From positions 1 through 9,036 of the forward strand of contig JAZNNW010000154.1 of NCBI GenBank assembly GCA_045580485.1: a stretch of 9,036 nucleotides of DNA. The letters are read 5' to 3'. Positions within the stretch are counted from its first letter, which is position 1, and the number at the start of each line of letters is the position of its first letter. Source of the stretch: Avoscillospira sp045580485. GTDB lineage: Bacteria; Bacillota; Clostridia; Oscillospirales; Oscillospiraceae. Below, piece by piece: positions 1 through 4,894 of this stretch. The notes beneath the pieces are model-generated. The model did no database searches and had not been told where the DNA came from. It was given only the letters and a program-made list of their open reading frames with translations. A program made the position numbers and the translations under genes.

Positions 1-351
1 GTCTCCCGGGGCTGTTGTTAAAAATTTTGAAGGGGGGGCCTCGTCCTTCGCCGTCACACGGCCAAAATTATCAACAAAATATCTTTTTTGTTTCTTTTTA
101 TTTATTTCGTCCTCATGGAGCTTGCGATGGCATTCACGGCAGACAAGCTCAAGGTTACGCCAATCAAGTGTAACTGTCGGGTCATCGATCGTCTCTGGTG
201 AAATATGATTCTTGTGGTGAACTATCTCGCCCGGTATGTACACTCCATTGGCAAGGCAGATCTCGCACAGACCGCCGACACTCTTGGCGTATGCCACTCT
301 GCACTTCTGCCATGTCTTGCTCTTATAAAACTTCTCTGCATATTCTTTCAT
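1..351 (-). CDS. HNH endonuclease, C-terminus cut by window edge
   Basis: This open frame of 117 codons starts at the ATG at 351 and continues past base 1. It shows a classical HNH fold: a zinc-knuckle pair C29xxC32 and C71xxC74, the first HNH histidines at H45-H46 (VHHKNH), N66 in RNLELVC, and H75 (CHRKLH). HNH proteins of this size sit directly before the terminase genes in many cos-type Firmicutes phages and take part in DNA packaging or cleavage; that role is inferred from family and position. The predicted tail after about residue 95 is Pro/Ser/Thr-rich and is encoded by a C7 run. The ribosome binding site is weak: only a GC-rich hairpin (367-382) precedes the start. An in-frame TAA lies two codons upstream, which makes the ATG at 351 the natural start. 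The gene is separated from the early operon by a terminator. Confidence 0.88.
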   Translation of the reverse strand, partial: MKEYAEKFYKSKTWQKCRVAYAKSVGGLCEICLANGVYIPGEIVHHKNHISPETIDDPTVTLDWRNLELVCRECHRKLHEDEINKKKQKRYFVDNFGRVTAKDEAPPSKFLTTAPGD

Positions 352-366
352 AATTTAGAAGGTTTG

Positions 367-382
367 CCCCGCCGACCCGGGG
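367..382 (-). other. small GC-rich hairpin before the HNH gene
   Basis: A CCCCG/CGGGG stem of 5 bp (367-371 with 378-382) with a 6-base loop lies 15 bases before the HNH start codon, where a ribosome binding site would be expected. It has no U-tract, so it is not a terminator. It could lower translation of the HNH gene, but this is only a suggestion from its position. Confidence 0.3.
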
Positions 383-449
383 AAGGAAAAGCCGGAATGT
401 CCGAACGAGGCAATGATGAAAGGAGGAAAAATGAAAAAAGAGAAAGACT

Positions 450-484
450 AAAACAAAAGCGCACCGCCTGCCAAACGATGCGCT
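450..484 (-). terminator. Rho-independent terminator on the - strand
   Basis: On the - strand, AGCGCATCG (484-476) pairs with CGGTGCGCT (466-458). This gives a 9-bp stem with one G-U pair and a 9-base loop, followed by TTTGTTTT. It lies about 60 bases past the stop codon of the late-regulator gene, so it fits the end of the early/replication operon. It also lies only about 20 bases downstream of a possible late promoter. The + strand lacks a U-tract after the stem, so the element works in one direction. Confidence 0.8.
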
Positions 485-511
485 CCTGTTGTCTGCCTTA
501 TTTCACTCTAC

Positions 512-541
512 AATATACTACACATTCATACTGACATACAA
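512..541 (-). promoter_or_regulatory. candidate late promoter reading toward HNH/terminase
   Basis: The - strand has a -10-like TATATT (517-512) and, 18 bp upstream, a weak -35-like TTGTAT (541-536). The -35 region is covered by a dyad element (532-546). A poor -35 replaced by an activator site is the pattern expected of a phage late promoter that needs a dedicated activator, and the ArpU-like gene lies immediately upstream. Transcription would start near 505 and meet the terminator at 484-450 at once, so read-through or antitermination would be needed. The hexamer match alone is modest. Confidence 0.45.
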
Positions 542-566
542 TGTCATTCGCTGACATCTAATGCCA
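532..566. repeat. tandem dyad operators, two copies 20 bp apart
   Basis: TGACAT-ACA-ATGTCA (532-546) is a perfect 6-bp inverted repeat with a 3-bp spacer. Twenty bases on, TGACAT-CTA-ATGCCA (552-566) repeats it with one mismatch. A period of 20 bp is about two helical turns, so two dimers would bind the same face of the DNA. The second copy lies inside the last codons of the ArpU-like gene. The first overlaps the -35 region of the candidate late promoter. This is probably the binding site of the late activator encoded next to it, which is an inference from position. Confidence 0.6.
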
Positions 567-957
567 ACTTTGAAAGAAATTCTATCCCGATGCGATGCAG
601 TCTGTACACTTGCCGCTCCGAATATCTCAGCTCCACACAGATCTCCGAAAACTTGAGGCCGTCAATGTAATGATATATCAGAACATTCCGTGCGTTGCCC
701 GGCGGCAGTCGGTATATATAATCGGCCAGAGATGTAAGATGTTTGGATATCATATCCACTCTCTTGTCTATCTCATCGTCTACTTCTGCGAGTTTGACCG
801 CCCATGTCTCCACCTTCCGGGACTCTGCCGAACCGCTTGGCAATCCGTTCATCGATGCGGTTATCTTGGTCGCCATCGTCAGGATCTCTTCACGGTGTAT
901 CATCCACGCTTTGATTTCGTCAAAGAGGTATCTGTAGTTTGATAATGTTTCCTTCAA
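544..957 (-). CDS. ArpU/sigma-region-4-like phage late transcription regulator
   Basis: The 137-residue protein has a helical N-terminal half (about residues 5-80) and a C-terminal helix-turn-helix (about 85-130) with the pattern LPPGNARNVL...YIDGLKFSEI...YSERQVYRLH. That pattern is typical of DUF1492/ArpU/RinA-like proteins, which resemble sigma-70 region 4 and control phage late genes. The start is a TTG at 957. It is preferred because AAGGAG sits at 971-966, 8 bases before it, and the nearby ATG at 965 is out of frame and stops after three codons. The Shine-Dalgarno overlaps the stop codon of the helicase gene, so translation is probably coupled. It is the last gene of the early operon, followed by tandem dyad sites and a terminator, as expected for the early-to-late switch. 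An exact family cannot be fixed by eye. Confidence 0.8.
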   Translation of the reverse strand: MKETLSNYRYLFDEIKAWMIHREEILTMATKITASMNGLPSGSAESRKVETWAVKLAEVDDEIDKRVDMISKHLTSLADYIYRLPPGNARNVLIYHYIDGLKFSEICVELRYSERQVYRLHRIGIEFLSKLALDVSE

Positions 958-969
958 TGTTTCATCTCC

Positions 970-1893
970 TTAAAACGGCAAATCTATCACGGCATCTTCC
1001 GAATCGGGATCCAGCTCGGAGAAATCTTCTTGCCATCCATATCGGCGTTTAGTCCCGTACTCAAATGAAGCAATTCGCTTTGTTGCCTCTGAGTATGTCA
1101 GCTTGATTGCATTCTTTCCGAGCGCATATCGCCCGTAGAATCTTGACTTCGATACCTGAAGTTCGCCATCATGGTCTTGCTCTTCAATCCGCTTGTATGT
1201 CATGACCACATCAGCTTTGTTTGTGATATCGCTCGAGCCGGACACCCAATCGTTCAGGTCATCGCTGTCGCCCTTCTTCGGATGCGACACCAGCAGAATC
1301 GCTACATATCTGGTCTTGGCTATGTCTGCCAGCATACCCACGAATCTGGACTGAGCGAGATTCAGCTCGTTGACATTAGATACCGTTTCCATCGCAGTCA
1401 TGAGATTGTCTATGCAAACGAACCTGACTCCGTATTCGTCCACGGCATCTTTAATAACGGTTTCCAATTTCTCATACTCCCCGTCTTTGGGTACATACCG
1501 TTTGTCGTACAGATACAGTCGCTCCCGGTACCATTCGTTTATCTTCGCCGTTATGGCGGTTGGTATTGAGTACAGCGTGTTTCCGAACTCGTCTTGCACC
1601 GAATCAAGGTTCTCCTTCCCGGCGAGTTGGAGATCTATCCACCCCTTGAAATGAAAGTCTGCCAACTCGCCGCTGTACACGAATGTCTTCACTCCCTGAT
1701 CGATTGCTTCACATATAAGCTGGGACATGAATGTACTCTTTCCGTTTCCTCTCTTGCCCGTCAGGATCGTGACCGTGCCGAACAGAAGACCGCCTATGCA
1801 CTTGTCCAGTTCGGGAATGTTCGTCTTGAAGCGAGGCAGATTGTTCAAGTCCACTTGAGGCACATCCGCAATCGACTTTATGTAGGCACTCAT
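970..1893 (-). CDS. DnaB/KaiC-like replicative helicase, ATPase domain only
   Basis: The 307-residue protein is a RecA-fold ATPase. Walker A is GKRGNGKST (46-54), the likely catalytic glutamate is E76 in SGEL, Walker B is FVCIDNL with D162, and SHPKK at 203-207 fits the sensor (H4) motif. SGSSDITNKADVV (218-230) is typical of DnaB-type C-terminal domains. It lacks the DnaB N-terminal primase-binding domain, so it is about two thirds of the length of DnaB. It should unwind DNA at the phage fork. The C-terminus is acidic and ends DLPF, like an SSB tip. The gene overlaps the upstream initiator gene by ATGA (1893-1890), with GAGGAG 11 bases before the ATG. Initiator, helicase and zinc protein together form the replication block. 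Confidence 0.9.
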   Translation of the reverse strand: MSAYIKSIADVPQVDLNNLPRFKTNIPELDKCIGGLLFGTVTILTGKRGNGKSTFMSQLICEAIDQGVKTFVYSGELADFHFKGWIDLQLAGKENLDSVQDEFGNTLYSIPTAITAKINEWYRERLYLYDKRYVPKDGEYEKLETVIKDAVDEYGVRFVCIDNLMTAMETVSNVNELNLAQSRFVGMLADIAKTRYVAILLVSHPKKGDSDDLNDWVSGSSDITNKADVVMTYKRIEEQDHDGELQVSKSRFYGRYALGKNAIKLTYSEATKRIASFEYGTKRRYGWQEDFSELDPDSEDAVIDLPF

Positions 1894-2369
1894 TGATTCC
1901 GCAACTCCTCAAGGCGTTTTCTTCTTTCCTCGGCCGTTTCTCCGTTAGGAAAACGGCCGTCTTCTTTATTCTTTTTATTCTTTGATTGTTGGGATTCATT
2001 TGGGTTCGTGATTGGGATTTGATTGGGATTTGATTGGGTTCGTGATTGGGATTTGTCTTGGTATCTATCGTAGTTAACTATTGATATCACAAGGAATTTT
2101 GGGTGTCTTTTGATTGTGATTTCGTTTGTGATTTGCAAGTGTTGTACTGCGGTTCGTGATTGGTCGTATGTGAGGGACAGCTTTTTAGCAATACTGCCGT
2201 AAGAGGTTGCGACTTCTCCCCGCTTGATTTTGACACCCATAAAATAATTGTCCTTTATGTTTGCGGTCAGAAGCAAATGCACAAACACTCTGAATGTATT
2301 TGCATCCTGATACCATCCCCAATCAAGAATATTCCTATCCAGCTTGATGAAGGTCGTTGCGTTTCTCAT
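1890..2369 (-). CDS. phage replisome organizer / DnaD-N-like replication initiator
   Basis: The 159-residue protein begins FIKLDRNILDWGWYQDANTFRVF and contains a winged helix (about residues 5-103; IKRGEVATSYGSIAKKL...DQSRTAVQHL...). This is the N-terminal domain pattern of phage replisome organizers related to DnaD/DnaB-I. No DnaD C-terminal domain follows. Instead there is an N/Q/S/P-rich linker (104-130) and a charged tail. The linker is encoded by iteron-like DNA repeats. Its likely role is to bind the origin inside its own gene and load the helicase encoded next, an arrangement known for several phages (lambda O is the classical case). The ATG at 2369 is chosen because the two upstream ATGs (2379, 2373) are out of frame; AAGGGGG at 2388-2382 serves as the ribosome binding site. 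The upstream gene ends just inside this leader at 2376. Confidence 0.82.
   Translation of the reverse strand: MRNATTFIKLDRNILDWGWYQDANTFRVFVHLLLTANIKDNYFMGVKIKRGEVATSYGSIAKKLSLTYDQSRTAVQHLQITNEITIKRHPKFLVISIVNYDRYQDKSQSRTQSNPNQIPITNPNESQQSKNKKNKEDGRFPNGETAEERRKRLEELRNQ
1931..1959 (+). repeat. 9-bp perfect inverted repeat followed by a T-rich tract
   Basis: CGGCCGTTT (1931-1939) and AAACGGCCG (1951-1959) form a perfect 9-bp stem with an 11-base loop. On the + strand a T-rich stretch follows to about 1985. Read on the + strand it resembles a terminator, which could stop antisense transcription. It also lies between the iterons and the end of the initiator gene, so it could be part of a replication origin. 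It lies inside the initiator coding region (C-terminal GRFPNGETAEE). Confidence 0.5.
1961..1990. other. AT-rich tract next to iterons, candidate unwinding element
   Basis: This stretch is almost only T and A with scattered C on the + strand. It directly adjoins the iteron array at 1989-2055. Origins commonly pair iterons with such easily melted DNA. On the - strand it encodes a Lys/Asn-rich stretch (KNKKNKE) of the initiator, so amino-acid composition alone could explain it. Confidence 0.35.
1989..2055. repeat. iteron-like direct repeats in the initiator gene, candidate phage origin
   Basis: Six units of roughly TTGGG(A/T)TT occur, with the GGG at 1991, 2002, 2014, 2025, 2036 and 2048: spacings of 11, 12, 11, 11 and 12 bp, close to one helical turn. 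The 13-mer GGTTCGTGATTGG is exact at 2003-2015 and 2037-2049, and again outside the array at 2151-2163. The copies fall in different reading frames, so they encode QSRT in two cases and PITN in one. This points to DNA-level rather than protein-level conservation. Origins made of iterons inside the initiator gene are well known in phages. That this one works as an origin is inferred. Confidence 0.7.
2151..2163. repeat. outlying copy of the 13-bp iteron core
   Basis: GGTTCGTGATTGG matches exactly the 13-mers at 2003-2015 and 2037-2049. It lies about 100 bp upstream in the initiator gene, where it encodes DQSRTAV of the winged-helix domain. Degenerate GTGATTT motifs at about 2114-2134 lie between it and the main array. 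Confidence 0.5.
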
Positions 2370-2375
2370 ACATAC

Positions 2376-2906
2376 TCATAACCCCCTTTCATCCATCAGA
2401 TAATTTATCTTGTCCTTTTCCTTCAAAGCCCAGACGACATCCGGCGTGAGATCTGAGAGGTCTGTAATCGGTTTCGCCAGCACCTTCTCAATGAACGCAA
2501 ACTGTCTGACGAGTCTTACAATCTGCATTAAATCCTCGGCTTTTTGGGCAGATTTTTCAGCTTGCTCCGCTTCAATCCGTTTCCGCTCCTCTGCGATCCG
2601 TTTCTTATCGTCACGGCAGAGAGTGCGACCGATTTGAAGTCCGAGCATAAAATCGTCATTTAACTTCTGAATGGCTGTCTTAAAGTCCAAATTGAAGTAA
2701 TTCTGAACGAAATCAACTATGTCGCCGTGCCATCCGCATCCGTAACAAGTCCCGTAATTGTTCTTGATTGAAAACGAGCCTGTCTTCTCGGCATGGAACG
2801 GACAAAGAGCCTTGCCGTTATGGTATTGGATTCCGTAATATTCCGTGGCCGTCCTAAAGTCGAGACTCCTCTTGATTTCGTTCGCAAAATACCCAAGATT
2901 ACTCAT
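2376..2906 (-). CDS. CHC2 zinc-finger (DnaG N-terminal-like) protein without TOPRIM domain
   Basis: The 176-residue protein has the primase-type zinc ribbon C35-P-F-H38 ... C54-Y-G-C57, followed by GWHGDIVDFVQ, the hallmark of the DnaG CHC2 zinc-binding domain that contacts template DNA. After about residue 90 it is helical and strongly charged (KKRIAEERKRIEAEQAEKSAQKAEDL), probably a coiled coil. The TOPRIM polymerising domain of primases is absent, so by itself it should not make primers. It may guide or replace the zinc domain of the host DnaG, or act in initiator/helicase loading. The start ATG at 2906 has GTGAGG 7 bases upstream and overlaps the ERCC4 nuclease gene by 8 bases. Confidence 0.85.
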   Translation of the reverse strand: MSNLGYFANEIKRSLDFRTATEYYGIQYHNGKALCPFHAEKTGSFSIKNNYGTCYGCGWHGDIVDFVQNYFNLDFKTAIQKLNDDFMLGLQIGRTLCRDDKKRIAEERKRIEAEQAEKSAQKAEDLMQIVRLVRQFAFIEKVLAKPITDLSDLTPDVVWALKEKDKINYLMDERGL

Positions 2907-3357
2907 TCAGCAACCTCACTATTTCGGCTCCTGTGCGCCTCTTGTCGCAGAAGTATATTTCTATGCCGTAAGTGCTTCGGAGCGCATACAGAACCTTGTA
3001 GAGCCTCTCACCGCTCATTGCTATCGGATGCTTCTTGCATACGGGATTGACCCATTTAATCACATCTTCAAGGCGTTTTATCTTGGCTCCGTGTTCGCAG
3101 AGAATTACGAGCTGAACGCCGAGCTTCTTGGCTCGTTCCAATTCGGCACGGAACCGTTTGATGTCCGGCTCTGAACAGTTCGCCGCCAGCTCCTGAAGGT
3201 TGCGCTTTCGATCGATGACTTTTCGTGCGTTATCAAAACTCATATAGTCACCGACCGGGAGCGCATTTGAAACCCAGACGATACCGTGCGTGTCGAAATA
3301 CTCTATGATCGGAGCGATAACTCTTCTTTTCTCACGGCTGTCTATGATGATTTCCAT
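2899..3357 (-). CDS. ERCC4-domain nuclease (XPF/MUS81 type)
   Basis: The 152-residue protein starts MEIIIDSREKR (D6, R8, E9, K10), has VGDY at 35-38 and VIDRKRNLQEL at 48-57. This matches the ERCC4 nuclease signature GD...(E/D)RK; here the usual ERK is DRK and the following aspartate position is occupied by Q/E. Family members cut branched DNA structures near ss/ds junctions. Phages carry single-domain versions of about this length, likely used to resolve replication or recombination branches. The gene begins 6 bases after the SSB stop codon and overlaps the next gene by 8 bases. No clear Shine-Dalgarno precedes it (GGGGAG is 17 bases away), so it probably depends on coupling to SSB translation. 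Confidence 0.87.
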   Translation of the reverse strand: MEIIIDSREKRRVIAPIIEYFDTHGIVWVSNALPVGDYMSFDNARKVIDRKRNLQELAANCSEPDIKRFRAELERAKKLGVQLVILCEHGAKIKRLEDVIKWVNPVCKKHPIAMSGERLYKVLYALRSTYGIEIYFCDKRRTGAEIVRLLNE

Positions 3358-3363
3358 TACGGC

Positions 3364-3735
3364 TTAGAAGGGAAGCTCCCCGCCTTCGTCATCGGGCAGA
3401 GGCTGAAACGAGCCGGACGAACCTTTCTTCTGTATCGGAAACTCGACATTGTTGACGATGAGCGACCACGACTGTCTCTTCTCTCCGTCCTTATCGTACT
3501 GACTCGACTGCATACTGCCTTCGATAAGGATTCCATCGCCTTTATGGAAATACTGTTTGATAAAGGCGGCTGTCTGTCCGAAAGCGGCACAGTTAAAGAA
3601 GTCGGTCTGTTTGTCTTCGCCCTTCTTGCCTCTGCGGTCAACTGCGACCGAGAAGTGTGCGTACTCGGTTCCGTTCTTGCCGGATTCGATTTCGATGTCT
3701 CTTGTAAGTCTTCCCTGAATTAAGATCTTGTTCAT
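3364..3735 (-). CDS. ssb: single-stranded DNA-binding protein
   Basis: The 123-residue protein opens MNKILIQGRLTRDIEI and contains AHFSVAVDR (26-34), TDFFNCAAFGQTA (44-56), FHKGDGILIEG (63-73) and YDKDG (80-84), the order expected of a bacterial-type SSB OB fold. It ends in an acidic tip DDEGGELPF, comparable to DDDIPF of host SSB, which docks replication and repair enzymes. It coats ssDNA at the phage fork and works with the neighbouring nucleases. The start ATG at 3735 has AAAGGAG 6-7 bases upstream and overlaps the GIY-YIG stop by one base (TAATG), so the two genes are translationally coupled. The short linker between OB fold and tip is usual for phage SSBs. Confidence 0.95.
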   Translation of the reverse strand: MNKILIQGRLTRDIEIESGKNGTEYAHFSVAVDRRGKKGEDKQTDFFNCAAFGQTAAFIKQYFHKGDGILIEGSMQSSQYDKDGEKRQSWSLIVNNVEFPIQKKGSSGSFQPLPDDEGGELPF

Positions 3736-4094
3736 TATTTACTCCTTTTGTTTTGGTTTATTTCTGTTTTGATATCAAATGTCTTCATCAGCTTGTTCAG
3801 CTTGAATTTGTCGCCGTATAAGGCATCGAGCGATTCAATGACTTTGTCTGTGAAGTAGACATACCCCGCTCCTCTTCGATTGTACTTCGGAGACATCTTC
3901 CAGATCAGAATACCTTCGACTGCCTGTGCAGTGTTTTTGTCGCCCATAAACTCTATGTACTTGGCTTCGGCAATCTCTTCACTCCATTCATGATTTATCA
4001 GATGCGCTCCGATTCGGGACTTTAAACTGTTCGTTTGCCCGACATAGAGCAGTTCGCCATCTTTCCCGTATAGGAAATACACATATTGAACCAT
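3735..4094 (-). CDS. GIY-YIG nuclease family protein
   Basis: The 119-residue protein has YVYFL (4-8) and LYVGQT (16-21) in place of GIY and YIG, then LKSRI with R27, H31, a conserved-type glutamate E60 (QAVEG) and PKYN (69-72). These are the catalytic landmarks of GIY-YIG nucleases (two Tyr, Arg, Glu, Asn). The domain fills the protein to about residue 90; the Lys-rich C-terminus may add DNA contacts. Because it is fixed in the operon between two recombination genes and lacks an extra DNA-binding domain, a structure-specific phage nuclease is more likely than a homing endonuclease. AGGGGTGA lies about 7 bases before the ATG. It overlaps ssb by one base. Confidence 0.88.
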   Translation of the reverse strand: MVQYVYFLYGKDGELLYVGQTNSLKSRIGAHLINHEWSEEIAEAKYIEFMGDKNTAQAVEGILIWKMSPKYNRRGAGYVYFTDKVIESLDALYGDKFKLNKLMKTFDIKTEINQNKRSK

Positions 4095-4108
4095 TGAATC
4101 ACCCCTGA

Positions 4109-4894
4109 TTAGTTAAATTCTGTAATACTGAGCGGCCGTGTAATTGTCCGGCTCTGTCTGCAATAAGCGCAATGATTGCATCTTGGAGCTTCTATCACTC
4201 CGAGCCTCATCGCCTCGAACAATGGAAGTTTCTGTCTCAGCACGGCCATCTCCGCATCCAGCGTTTCTTGTGTTACCTCAACGATTGCGAGATCCGGCGG
4301 GTCTTGTTTCGTTATGCAAGCCAGATATGTAGGCAGTTTTTCTCCTATATTCTGTCGGACGATTTCCTGATATATCGCCAGCTGTAACGGCCAATTCCAC
4401 GCCGTGGCGAAATCTACCTTGCCTTGTCCTTCCTTGTATACCGGGTAAAAGTCCTTGACGGTCTTGAGGTCAACAATGCGGTCTTTTGTCATAAAGTCCA
4501 GCTTGCACTTGAAACGGATCCCTTCAATCTCGCCCGTGAATATCCTCTGTTTTCTGCCACGAAGATACAGCATGAATCCGTCTTCGTTCTCGGCTCTGCG
4601 TATCATTGTGTCGGCCAGCTTAAACGGAGCCTTGAGTTCGCCCGTTCTGGAGTTGAAGATCTGCGGGTGTTCGTCCGTAAAGGCGTTGAACGCTTTTGCC
4701 CCGTCAAAGTATGAATCCACATACGAGCCGACCAGCAATGCTTCGGATTCGGGCTGTTCGTATTCGCCTCTGAGTTCGGCGAGTGTCCGTGCCGGACATT
4801 CCATCATTCCCTTGACGAAAGAGGCCGACCAATATCTCGAATCGGCCTCGGTCGTGTAGTAGGTCTTCTTTGTTAGCCTGAACCGCTTACCCAT
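4109..4894 (-). CDS. RecB/Cas4-like PD-(D/E)XK nuclease (RecE-type, DUF3799/PDDEXK_12-like)
   Basis: From the ATG at 4894 the protein has 261 residues. The nuclease core is FKCKLDF (D133), IVDLKT (D142, K144) and QLAIYQE (Q171, Y175), matching the RecB-family PD-(D/E)XK motifs including QxxxY. C33 (MMECPA) plus C239, C242 and C245 (CNHCAYC) form a one-plus-three cysteine pattern like the Fe-S cluster of Cas4/AddB nucleases. Its likely role is to resect DNA ends for phage recombination. The start at M (LTKKTYYTTEADSRY follows) is preferred over a GTG 30 bases upstream because the family begins near LTxxxYY and the upstream extension only re-reads the previous gene. The ATG start gives the usual 8-base overlap with that gene. 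Confidence 0.87.
   Translation of the reverse strand: MGKRFRLTKKTYYTTEADSRYWSASFVKGMMECPARTLAELRGEYEQPESEALLVGSYVDSYFDGAKAFNAFTDEHPQIFNSRTGELKAPFKLADTMIRRAENEDGFMLYLRGRKQRIFTGEIEGIRFKCKLDFMTKDRIVDLKTVKDFYPVYKEGQGKVDFATAWNWPLQLAIYQEIVRQNIGEKLPTYLACITKQDPPDLAIVEVTQETLDAEMAVLRQKLPLFEAMRLGVIEAPRCNHCAYCRQSRTITRPLSITEFN

Noticed and set aside
421..451. AGGAGG followed by ATG and six codons (MKKEKD, stop) on the + strand
   Set aside because: A good ribosome site but too short to be a gene. No + strand promoter is seen and it faces against the surrounding genes. It is A-rich DNA that can mimic a start by chance.
205..534. Open frame on the + strand of 109 codons
   Set aside because: It reads the complement of the HNH gene and of the terminator region, has no ribosome binding site, and shows no domain.
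595..942. + strand frame opposite the late regulator
   Set aside because: Shadow of the well-supported HTH gene; no start signal or recognisable motif.
1171..1896. Several + strand frames opposite the helicase, and a - strand frame at 1709-1999 in another phase
   Set aside because: All overlap the helicase gene with intact Walker motifs; they are by-products of its codon use.
1989..2055. Repeat array considered as CRISPR
   Set aside because: Units are 11-12 bp without spacers, lie inside a coding gene, and no Cas genes are present.
3286..3723. + strand frame of 145 codons opposite ssb
   Set aside because: Complement of the SSB and ERCC4 genes, which have clear family motifs on the - strand.
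3735..4094. GIY-YIG gene as a homing endonuclease or mobile insertion
   Set aside because: It is tightly embedded (one-base overlap with ssb), has no extra DNA-binding domain, and no intron or inserted flanks are visible.
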